A stretch of DNA of 64,000 bases, taken from Verrucomicrobiota bacterium. Its GTDB lineage: Bacteria; Verrucomicrobiota; Verrucomicrobiia; Opitutales; Opitutaceae. The stretch covers positions 62,001 through 126,000 of the forward strand of contig JAEZGX010000038.1 in NCBI GenBank assembly GCA_023416735.1, in the 5' to 3' direction. The notes below the pieces were generated by a model that made no database searches, was not told the origin of the DNA, and was given only the letters and a program-made list of their open reading frames with translations. A program made the position numbers and the translations under genes. Of the stretch, positions 17,461-27,539 are shown one piece after another. Each line of letters begins with the position of its first letter. The first letter of the stretch is position 1.

Positions 17461-17540
17461 CTTCGTGTCGATTCGTGTCCATTCGTGGTTCAAATCCGTG
17501 TTGGCTCTTATCCGTGTTCATCCGCGTCCATCCGTGGTTC
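17461..17540. repeat. phrase-like tandem repeats of the CCGTGTTCATCCG type
   Basis: Repeated short units such as TTCGTGTC, ATTCGTG, ATCCGTGTT and CATCCGTGGTT follow each other at irregular spacing over about 80 bases between ribE and the PDZ gene. The repeat tract runs into the stop codon of the PDZ gene. No open frame or clear stem explains it. Confidence 0.7.
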
Positions 17541-18951
17541 ACAATCGGATCCGCAACACCGCCGTCTCGCCACTGCGACTCACCAACACCACGCACTCCG
17601 CGCGCGTCGCATCGCCTTCGATATCCGCCAGCCGCCTGGCCGCATCCTCGAAGCTCTGCACGCCCACGCCGTCGATTTCGCGAATCCAATCATCCGTTCG
17701 CAGTCCCGCCGTCGCCGCCGGCCCATTCGGTTTCACAAAATGCGCCACCACGCCCGTCGCTCCTTCCGGCTTCACCCGGCGAGCCACCGCGTCGTCGTGC
17801 ACAAATTCCCGCGCCGTGAAACCGATCCGATCGAAATACGTGCGTTCCGCTTCCGAAAAAAGCTTCGGCTGATCGCCGAGCGTCACCGCCACCTCCTGAC
17901 GCGCCCCATTCCGCAGCACCGTCAACCTCACCGTCTCGCCCGGTTTCCGCCGCACGATCTCGCGCCCCACGAAATTTCCCACCACGCGATCCGGTTTGAA
18001 ACGCGGCAACGCCTGACCGTCGATCGACACCAACACGTCGCCTTCTTTTAGACCCCCTCGCTCCGCCGGACTCCCTTCGATCACTTCGCTGAACACCACC
18101 GCCGACTGCGACCCGAGTTTCAAAAACCGCGCCACTTCCGGATCCACCGGCTCCAGCCCATACGCCCCCAGCCACGCCAGCGGACGCCCAAACACATTCT
18201 GCGGCACGCGCCCGAGTTGCGGCAGCACTTCCGGCGTGGTCAGCAACGCCGCGCTTTCCTCCACGTTCATCATCACCACCGGCAACCCTCCGCGATCGCT
18301 TGTCGAGAATTGTAGAAAACTTTCCCCAAAACCCGTCAGCCCGAGGCCCATGAATTTCCCGTCCGCGTCGAACGCCGGCAGTCCCGGCCCCGTCACTTCG
18401 TCCAACGCCACCGCCGTCCGCTGCGGCAGCGCCTGCACCAATGACACCCGCCCGCTCATCCAATACGGCGTGAAATCCTCGTCCTTGTTGCGCAGTCCGA
18501 TGCCCCACAACTCCTCCCCCATCTTCGGCTCCCGCGCGTCGCCCACGAATTTCGTGATCGGCGTCAGTTCTCCGCGGACCGCCTCGGCGGCCCGCACGAA
18601 ATGCCAGCCCGACAACGCATCCTGCCCCAAGTATTCGCCCGCCACGCTCTCCGCCGACCCCGCGCGATATACTTTGAATTCCTTCAACTGTTTCGGCGTC
18701 GCCCGCGGATTCACCGCGATCGAGGGCAGGATGATCGTTCCGTTCTCATCGATCACCGTGCCATACGACACACTCGGCCGCCGCTCCGTCTCCGTCTCCA
18801 CGTAGTGCTCCACCGCCACCACGGTCTTCAACCGCTCCTCCCACAATTGCGCCATATCCGCGCGCACGCCCGAGAACGTCGCACAGCACAACACCACCCC
18901 TTGTAGGAGCCTGCTCGCAGGCGATTTCAAAAATTTCATCCGCGTCCTCAT
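17539..18951 (-). CDS. HtrA-like PDZ protein lacking the protease catalytic triad
   Basis: A 470-residue exported protein: N-terminal signal-like segment (about residues 14-30, ending FSGVRA), a degenerate trypsin-like domain and two PDZ domains (about 265-350 and 385-460; GGLKEGDVLVSIDGQALP and AGLRTDDWIREIDGV). Compared with the HtrA encoded just upstream, the catalytic His position is Ala79 (ILPSIAV), the Asp position is Gly115 (DALSGWHFVR), and the GNSGGP motif is replaced by TGPGLPAFD. It is therefore probably a non-proteolytic scaffold or regulator of HtrA. ATG at 18951 overlaps the htrA stop; ATG at 18939 is an alternative. The signal-peptide codons contain a REP-like hairpin. Confidence 0.85.
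   Translation of the reverse strand: MRTRMKFLKSPASRLLQGVVLCCATFSGVRADMAQLWEERLKTVVAVEHYVETETERRPSVSYGTVIDENGTIILPSIAVNPRATPKQLKEFKVYRAGSAESVAGEYLGQDALSGWHFVRAAEAVRGELTPITKFVGDAREPKMGEELWGIGLRNKDEDFTPYWMSGRVSLVQALPQRTAVALDEVTGPGLPAFDADGKFMGLGLTGFGESFLQFSTSDRGGLPVVMMNVEESAALLTTPEVLPQLGRVPQNVFGRPLAWLGAYGLEPVDPEVARFLKLGSQSAVVFSEVIEGSPAERGGLKEGDVLVSIDGQALPRFKPDRVVGNFVGREIVRRKPGETVRLTVLRNGARQEVAVTLGDQPKLFSEAERTYFDRIGFTAREFVHDDAVARRVKPEGATGVVAHFVKPNGPAATAGLRTDDWIREIDGVGVQSFEDAARRLADIEGDATRAECVVLVSRSGETAVLRIRL
18902..18924. repeat. REP-like hairpin, copy 2, inside a coding sequence
   Basis: TGTAGGA followed by the stem GCCTGC / GCAGGC with a TC loop. It lies inside the first 20 codons of the PDZ gene. 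It differs from the copy at 13700-13724 by a C-to-T and a matching G-to-A in the stem, so pairing is kept. Confidence 0.75.
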
Positions 18952-20291
18952 GGTTTGAATACATAGAGCGAAATCTGCCGATTCCGCATCGCTTCCACCA
19001 ACACCGGTTCCGGCTGCGCCTCATACGCTGCATGCGCCGCCTTCAACACCTCCAGCGTCTCCACCGTTTGTTGGTTCACTTTTCGAATGATATCTCCGCG
19101 CTGAATTCCTGCCACATTCGCGGGAAATCCCGGCTGCACGCCAATCACGAGCACGCCCGTCTCATCCGTCAGCTGATTCTCCCGCGCATACGTTCGCGAC
19201 ACCTTGCGCACGCTCAATCCCCACTTTTCAAACGCCCACTCCTCGCCCACGCGACTTTCCAATTTCTCCGTCACAACCACATACTCCTTGGTCTCTCCGC
19301 TGCGCCGCACCGACAATCTCAACTCACTCCCCACCGGCCGGCTCGCGATCATGTTCTGAATTCCCGGCAACTGTTCCGGAAACCGTCCGTCCACTTTCAC
19401 CCCATCGATCGCCAGCAGGATATCGCCACCGCGGATACCCGCACGCGCCGCCGGCGAATCGCGATCCACGTTGTTGATCAACATGCCCGTATTCAGCGAC
19501 AGCGCATAAAATCCTTCGAAATCCTGCAGGTCGCGCGGCACGATCCCGATGTAGCTCCGCTCGATTTCCCCCTCGCGCACCAATCCCTCCACCACGCGTT
19601 TCGCAATGTTCGCCGGAATCGCAAAACCCAGGTTATCCGCCCCCGCATAACCGCGCGAATTAATCCCCACCACGCGCCCGTTTGCCGTCACCAGCGGCCC
19701 GCCCGAATTGCCCGGATTGATCGCCGCATCCGTCTGCAGCCAGGTATTGAACGCTCCCGTCTCATACCCTTTCACCCCGCGCGGATCTTCAAAGTAACGA
19801 TTGTTATTCGAGATAATCCCGCGCGTCGCCGTGCGCGTCAGTCCATACGGCGTGCCCACCGCATACACCGTTTCGCCGACTTCGAGTTTGCTGCTGTCGC
19901 CAAACTCCGCGTGACGAAACTTCAACCCGCGTCGCTTCACTTCGTCCAGATCCAGCCGCAGCACCGCGAGATCCGTCCAGTGATCCCAGCCCACGAGTCT
20001 CGCATTCACGCGCTCGAGATTCGCGAGCGTCACTTGCAACTCCACCGCGCGGGGCGACGCCACGTGCGCATTGGTCAGCACGAGGCCGTCCTTCGACAAA
20101 ATCACGCCCGATCCAATCCCCGACGTAAACCGCCGCGCACCCGCCTCGAAGGCATGCTCGCGCACGTCGATTCGCACCACCGCATCCAACAGCTGCTCGA
20201 ACCCGCGGCTCAACGCCGCGTGCGCTGGTGAGACGATGGTTAAAATGGCCGCGCCCAGCGCGAAGATTGACCGTGCAGCGAAAGATTTCAC
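18948..20291 (-). CDS. HtrA/Deg-family periplasmic serine protease
   Basis: A 447-residue protein with a signal peptide (ALGAAILTIVSPAHAA), a trypsin-like domain with the complete triad His76 (LTNAHVASP), Asp107 (HWTDLAVLRL) and Ser196 (NPGNSGGPLV), and two PDZ domains (about 250-345 and 360-440). It should degrade or refold damaged envelope proteins. The start is GTG at 20291. Only 20 bases separate it from the divergent leuS start, so the promoters of both must overlap the opposite genes. Its stop overlaps the inactive paralogue downstream, which suggests the pair is made together. Confidence 0.92.
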   Translation of the reverse strand: MKSFAARSIFALGAAILTIVSPAHAALSRGFEQLLDAVVRIDVREHAFEAGARRFTSGIGSGVILSKDGLVLTNAHVASPRAVELQVTLANLERVNARLVGWDHWTDLAVLRLDLDEVKRRGLKFRHAEFGDSSKLEVGETVYAVGTPYGLTRTATRGIISNNNRYFEDPRGVKGYETGAFNTWLQTDAAINPGNSGGPLVTANGRVVGINSRGYAGADNLGFAIPANIAKRVVEGLVREGEIERSYIGIVPRDLQDFEGFYALSLNTGMLINNVDRDSPAARAGIRGGDILLAIDGVKVDGRFPEQLPGIQNMIASRPVGSELRLSVRRSGETKEYVVVTEKLESRVGEEWAFEKWGLSVRKVSRTYARENQLTDETGVLVIGVQPGFPANVAGIQRGDIIRKVNQQTVETLEVLKAAHAAYEAQPEPVLVEAMRNRQISLYVFKP

Positions 20292-20311
20292 AGTGGCGAG
20301 TTCACACGCGA

Positions 20312-22882
<2,571 letters not shown>

Positions 22883-22901
22883 GTTGCATCCGGAGTGCAG
22901 C

Positions 22902-22925
22902 TTTCTAGGTATTACACCCTAGAAA
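22902..22925. promoter_or_regulatory. perfect palindrome upstream of the polysaccharide export cluster
   Basis: TTTCTAGG and CCTAGAAA are perfect inverted copies around an 8-base centre (TATTACAC). The site lies 37 bases before the FecR gene start. No T-run follows, so it looks more like an operator than a terminator of leuS. Confidence 0.5.
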
Positions 22926-22961
22926 CCCGCTCTCCCTCCAACTCAACGCTCCCGCCCTTTT

Positions 22962-25691
22962 ATGAAGCACTCGCCTGCGCTCGCTTTCCTCACGCTGGTC
23001 TTCGTGCTGTTTTCCGCATCCGGCGCCCACGCGGCACTGACCGGTCGGCAAAACAACCTGCTCGGTAAGTTCTTCGTGAGCAGCGTCGAAGGCGAGGTGA
23101 TGTGCATCAGCGACGGTCGCATCTTCAACCTCAAGAAGGGCGACACCATCCTCGCCCGCGGCACCGTCGTCGAGACCAAGGAAAATGCGAACGTCACCTT
23201 GGTTTTCTCCAATGGCACCGGGGTTTACACCGACGAAAAAACCCGCTTCGAAATCGAAAAGTTCGATCAGGAATTCTTCGCTCCTAACAACAATCTGAAG
23301 GTGGAGCCGTCCAACTCCTCCACCCTCATCGCCCTCTCGACCGGACGCGTTGTCGTCAGCACACCGCGTCTCCTCAGCGGCACGACGATGGTTTACAAAA
23401 CCACCCACGCCGCCGTCGGCATCCGCGGCGAAAAAATCCTCATCGACGCCGACGATAAACAGACGCACGTCGCGATGATCGCGGGCAACGCCACCGTCAA
23501 CGTCCGCAATCCCGACGGCACGTTCGTCTCCATCGGCAAACGTCTCACCACCGGACAGGAAGCCTTCGTGAAATACACCGTCGGCGGCGGCACCGAGGGA
23601 GGTCTGATGCTCTCCGACGAAACCGCACCTGAGTCCGGCACCGACGCAGCACCCGCTGCCCACGCCAGCGCCGTGGCCGTCGCAAGCCTCACTCCCGCTC
23701 CCGTTCTCACCGGCAACCCGATCACCGCCGAGACCGAAGCCACCGTGCTCCGTCTCACGGGCGAGGCGCGCATGAAACGCTCCGCCAGCAGCCCCGAGGT
23801 TCCCGTCACCGAGGGCACCAAGCTCCCCGTCGGCAGCATTCTGCTCACCGACGCCGCCACCGAACTCCACCTCCAGCCGTTCGAAGGCACCATCGCCACG
23901 CTCCGCCCCAGCACCACGGTTCACATCGAGAAGCTCTCCATCACCCGCGACGGCAATGTCGTCACCAAGCAAACCGGTCTCCTCGCCCTCCAAGCCGGCA
24001 CGCTCATCTCGACCATCGATCCCGCCAAAATCGCGATCAACGACTACGGCGTCCGCACGCCCAAGGGCATCGCCTCCGCCAAAGGCACTTCGTTCGCCGT
24101 TTCGATCGAAGACGACGAGGGCTTCGCCGTCGCGACGACCGCCGATACCGTCACATTCATCACTCCCGATGGCACGTCCTACGCCATCGCCGCTGGCAAC
24201 GTCAGCATCACTCCCGCTGGCGGCACCCCACAGCCGCCCGTTCCGCTCGCCACCGCGATTGCCAGCAACAGCCGTTTGGTCGATGTCGTCCGCACCGCGC
24301 TCAACACCGTCACGAGCGTCGTCCAAAACAACGTCGGAGCCCTCCCGCCCAACTCCGCCAGCGACCTCATCACCAAAGTCGCCAGCACCGCCAGCGCCGC
24401 GCTTCCCGCCGAAGCCACCGCGATTGCTTCGCAGGTCGTCACCGCCGTGACTTGGCCTTCCTCCGCAACGTCGACCATTGCTCCCGCTGCCGCGGCCGCC
24501 GTCACCGGTGCCATCACCGCTGCCGCTCCCGATCAAGCCGCTGCCATCGCAACGTCCGCCGCACTCGCCGCGCCCGCTCAAGCCGTGGCGGTCGCCGCTG
24601 CCGCAGCCCAAGCCGCTCCGGCGCAAGCCGCGCAAATCGCTTCCGCGGTCACGCAAACGTTCGTTCAAACCGACTCGGTCGGCAACGTGACACCCGCCAC
24701 CGTTCAAAACGCGTCTGCTTTGGCCGCCGCTGTCACCTCCTCCGTTCCGAATCAAGCCGCTCCCGTCGCCGCGGCCGTGATGCAGGCACTCGCCCAGTCC
24801 GCACCGCTGTCACCTCCGCTCGTGAACGCACAGATCGCTTCCACGATCGCCTCCTCTGTTACGCGCGCCGCTCCCGACCAAGCTGTTCCGGTCGCCGCCA
24901 CGATGATGCGCACGCTTACCCAGACCCAGACATTCTCGGAGGCGAGCCCGCAAGTAGTCGCGCAAACCGCCGCTACGCTCGCTTCCGCGGTGACCGTTGT
25001 GGTCCCGCCCCAAGCGCAGGAAGTCGCCACCGCGGTCATGCAACTGTTAATCCAGACCACCCCCAACGCTTCGCCCGCCGCCACTACCCAAGCCGCCGGA
25101 CTCATCGCTGCCGCCGTTTCCCAAGCCGCTCCCGGCCAGGCCTCGGCGATCAATCAGGGTCTTGCCTCCGCCACCAATCAGCCCGTCTCAGCCATCCAAT
25201 CCGCCTCGCTTCAATCCGGCACCCTCGCCTCGCAAATCGCTCAGCAAGTCGGCCAGATCAGCCAAACCGCCAACACCGCCTTCCAACAAGGAAACGCCAC
25301 AAGCTCCGCCGTCGCCCAAGGCGGCGCAGGATCGTCCAGCAGCGCCGGGGGTAACTTCGCTCAGAATCCAGCTTCGCCCGGCACCGGCAACGATTCCGCT
25401 AACCCCGCCAATGTCGCCGGTCCCGGGGGCGGCGGTGACGGCAACAGCTCTACGTCCATCATCATCACTCAATTCGATCCCAACGAGGTCTCCGATCTCA
25501 CCGCCAGCCTGGAGGCCGCTCAAAACGCCCAAGCCGGCACCATCTTTGTGCCCTCCGATCCGGGTTCCTCCGGCCCCCCTGGCAGCAGCAGCGGCGGTAT
25601 CGGCGGCAGTCCTACCGTGGAGCCTCGCCCCACGTCGCCCGCCACGCCGGATTCCCATCACACGACGAGCAGTGCCAATTCGAGCGGTTAA
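22962..25691 (+). CDS. exported FecR-domain protein with alanine-rich helical repeats
   Basis: A 909-residue protein. A signal peptide (LAFLTLVFVLFSASGAHAA) is followed by two FecR-like beta domains (about residues 34-190 and 263-415), then an Ala/Gln/Val-rich region. That region contains four units of 42-44 residues starting at residues 587, 629, 673 and 715; each starts like LAAAVTSSVPNQAAPVA and continues with Met/Leu/Gln-rich helix. The end is Gly/Ser/Pro-rich and disordered. FecR domains are known from sigma-factor signalling and from envelope proteins; here no sigma or anti-sigma gene is present. It is first in a cluster with an outer-membrane barrel, a Wza-like protein and a Wzc-like kinase, so a role in surface polysaccharide export or attachment is likely. 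No anchor motif at the C-terminus. Confidence 0.8.
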   Translation: MKHSPALAFLTLVFVLFSASGAHAALTGRQNNLLGKFFVSSVEGEVMCISDGRIFNLKKGDTILARGTVVETKENANVTLVFSNGTGVYTDEKTRFEIEKFDQEFFAPNNNLKVEPSNSSTLIALSTGRVVVSTPRLLSGTTMVYKTTHAAVGIRGEKILIDADDKQTHVAMIAGNATVNVRNPDGTFVSIGKRLTTGQEAFVKYTVGGGTEGGLMLSDETAPESGTDAAPAAHASAVAVASLTPAPVLTGNPITAETEATVLRLTGEARMKRSASSPEVPVTEGTKLPVGSILLTDAATELHLQPFEGTIATLRPSTTVHIEKLSITRDGNVVTKQTGLLALQAGTLISTIDPAKIAINDYGVRTPKGIASAKGTSFAVSIEDDEGFAVATTADTVTFITPDGTSYAIAAGNVSITPAGGTPQPPVPLATAIASNSRLVDVVRTALNTVTSVVQNNVGALPPNSASDLITKVASTASAALPAEATAIASQVVTAVTWPSSATSTIAPAAAAAVTGAITAAAPDQAAAIATSAALAAPAQAVAVAAAAAQAAPAQAAQIASAVTQTFVQTDSVGNVTPATVQNASALAAAVTSSVPNQAAPVAAAVMQALAQSAPLSPPLVNAQIASTIASSVTRAAPDQAVPVAATMMRTLTQTQTFSEASPQVVAQTAATLASAVTVVVPPQAQEVATAVMQLLIQTTPNASPAATTQAAGLIAAAVSQAAPGQASAINQGLASATNQPVSAIQSASLQSGTLASQIAQQVGQISQTANTAFQQGNATSSAVAQGGAGSSSSAGGNFAQNPASPGTGNDSANPANVAGPGGGGDGNSSTSIIITQFDPNEVSDLTASLEAAQNAQAGTIFVPSDPGSSGPPGSSSGGIGGSPTVEPRPTSPATPDSHHTTSSANSSG

Positions 25692-25722
25692 TCAGCCGCG
25701 CGACTCTCAGCGACATGCCTCG

Positions 25723-26886
25723 ATGACTCTCCGTGCGCGCATCACCTGGTGCATTCTCGTCTCCTCCGCATTGATCCCGCAGGCCCGCGCTCTCCTGAAC
25801 TTCAATGAAGGCAAGGACCTTGTTTTCGTGACCGCTTCCTACAGCATCGGGCTGGACACCAACGTCTTCACTCGCCAGTCCGCGGACAGCTCCACCACGC
25901 ACACCCTCGCCGTTTCCGCCGACTACACGCGCAACGCCGGTCTCATCAGCGTCGCCGCCAACGTCAGCGCCTCCGCCGGCCGCTTCGACGATGTCGCCGG
26001 GCAGGACTTCTCCGATCCTAAATTCGCCCTCTCCTTCCGCAAACGCTACGGTCGCACCACCGGCAGCCTTGGTCTCACCGCCGGCCGCGAAAGCCAGCCC
26101 GATCCCGACGCCGGCCAGCGCACCCGCACTTGGAACACCGGCACCAACCTCAGCCTGCGTTATCCGGTCAACGACCGCTACTACCTCACCAATTCCTTCG
26201 CGGCCAACACTCGCCTTTACGACAACACCAATGCGTTCAGTAATCTTTGGACCTACTCCGACGCCTTCGCCATCAACTACGTTTACTCCTCGAAGCTCGA
26301 CCTGAACGGCGGCTATACCGTCACCCTCAGCGAAACCTCTCGCAACACCACCGCTTGGGACCAGGGCCTCACTTTCGGCGCCAGCGGCGGCATCCTTCCG
26401 AAACTCAGCGGCAGCATCCGGGCAGGCCTTCAGCGCCGCGACAGCGAGTCCCGGGCTGGCGGCGATGAATCGTTCTATTCCTTCACGTCGGGCACCACGT
26501 TGAAATGGCTCTACTCGCGCAAAGTCACCTTCAACGCCGACTTCAACCAGGATTTCTCCACCACCTCCACCGACATCTCCGTCAATCGCGCGACTGCCGG
26601 CTTGAACGCCACCTTTTCACTCAGTAGCAAATACATCGCAAATGCCGGCGTGAGCTACACCCGCAGCGATTACCTAGGAAAAGCCGGCGAGATCTCGAGC
26701 CCCGACGGCACCACCGGCATCAATCGCCGGGATTACATGTTCCAGTTCAACGCCAGCATCGGCGCGGCCATCACCACTCACATCCGCACGAGCCTCGCCT
26801 ACTCCTACACGCTCAACACCTCCAATCTTTCCAGCGCCGCGTTCGAACGCCAGAGCCTCGCTCTCACGATCGTTGCCACCTATTGA
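25723..26886 (+). CDS. outer-membrane beta-barrel protein of exopolysaccharide cluster
   Basis: A 387-residue protein with a signal peptide (CILVSSALIPQARA) followed by alternating hydrophobic/polar strands with aromatic girdles, for example RYYLTNSFAANTRLY and FNADFNQDFSTTSTDIS, and a final strand SLALTIVATY ending in Tyr as barrels often do. This fits a 14-18-strand barrel like those in exopolysaccharide operons (EpsL-like), which may be the outer-membrane secretion route. The frame is open from 25162 inside the previous gene, but ATG at 25723 is the start that gives a signal peptide. It lies between the FecR gene and the Wza-like gene with short gaps. Confidence 0.8.
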   Translation: MTLRARITWCILVSSALIPQARALLNFNEGKDLVFVTASYSIGLDTNVFTRQSADSSTTHTLAVSADYTRNAGLISVAANVSASAGRFDDVAGQDFSDPKFALSFRKRYGRTTGSLGLTAGRESQPDPDAGQRTRTWNTGTNLSLRYPVNDRYYLTNSFAANTRLYDNTNAFSNLWTYSDAFAINYVYSSKLDLNGGYTVTLSETSRNTTAWDQGLTFGASGGILPKLSGSIRAGLQRRDSESRAGGDESFYSFTSGTTLKWLYSRKVTFNADFNQDFSTTSTDISVNRATAGLNATFSLSSKYIANAGVSYTRSDYLGKAGEISSPDGTTGINRRDYMFQFNASIGAAITTHIRTSLAYSYTLNTSNLSSAAFERQSLALTIVATY

Positions 26887-26896
26887 TCCGTTTGTC

Positions 26897-27535
26897 ATGA
26901 AATCGCAGATTCGCTCTTTCGTCCGTTTGCTCACGCTCGCTTTCGTGACTCTCGCCACGTGCTTCCCCGCCTTCGCTCAATCCGGTTCCTCCGATCACAA
27001 GGAAAAACCCGATTACGTTTACCGGCTGAGCATCACCGACCGCATTCGCGTCTCCATCTTCCAGGAAGACGACCTCACCGACATCCTTCGCATCGACGCT
27101 CGCGGCAACATCAACCTCAAGCTCGTCGGCGAACTCCGCGTCGCCGGCATGACCGTCGCCGAAGCCCAGCGCGCCATCGAGCAGGCCTATCGCGAAGGCC
27201 GCTTTCTCCGCAATCCCCAGGCTTCGATCACCATCGAAGACTACGCCCTGCGCGATGTCGCGATCGAGGGCCAGGTGAAAGCCCCCGGCCGCTACGTTCT
27301 TCCCGTCGAATCCACCTACTCGATCGTCGAGCTCGTTACCAAAGCCGGCGGTCTCACTGACATCGCCAAAGGCAGCGCCGTCGTCATCACCCGCACCGCC
27401 CCCGACGGCAAACGCACGACCATCACCGTCGATGTCGACGCTCTCATCCGCGGTCGCAAGAGCAGCAATCCCAACAACACCGCCGTCCTCCTCGAACCTG
27501 GCGACATCGTCTACGTGCCCGAGCGCATCATCTAA
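26897..27535 (+). CDS. polysaccharide export protein, Wza-like (poly_export + SLBB)
   Basis: A 212-residue protein: signal peptide (LLTLAFVTLATCFPAFAQ), then a polysaccharide export domain (YRLSITDRIRVSIFQEDDLT; INLKLVGELRVAGMTVAEAQ) and one SLBB domain (VAIEGQVKAPGRYVLP). Wza-type proteins carry capsule or exopolysaccharide across the periplasm. There is a Cys in the signal region (ATC), but the sequence around it is not a clear lipobox, so lipidation is uncertain. The protein is short compared with Wza, so it may need the separate barrel encoded just upstream. Four bases separate it from the Wzc-like gene. Confidence 0.9.
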   Translation: MKSQIRSFVRLLTLAFVTLATCFPAFAQSGSSDHKEKPDYVYRLSITDRIRVSIFQEDDLTDILRIDARGNINLKLVGELRVAGMTVAEAQRAIEQAYREGRFLRNPQASITIEDYALRDVAIEGQVKAPGRYVLPVESTYSIVELVTKAGGLTDIAKGSAVVITRTAPDGKRTTITVDVDALIRGRKSSNPNNTAVLLEPGDIVYVPERII

Positions 27536-27539
27536 TCCC

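Noticed and set aside
17426..17538. Possible FMN riboswitch before ribE
   Set aside because: The gap is taken up by phrase-like repeats and lacks the conserved FMN-aptamer segments.
24471..25160. Alanine-rich repeats as CRISPR or DNA-level tandem repeats
   Set aside because: The repetition is at protein level with varied codons, and no regular spacer structure exists. I saw no CRISPR array anywhere in the window.
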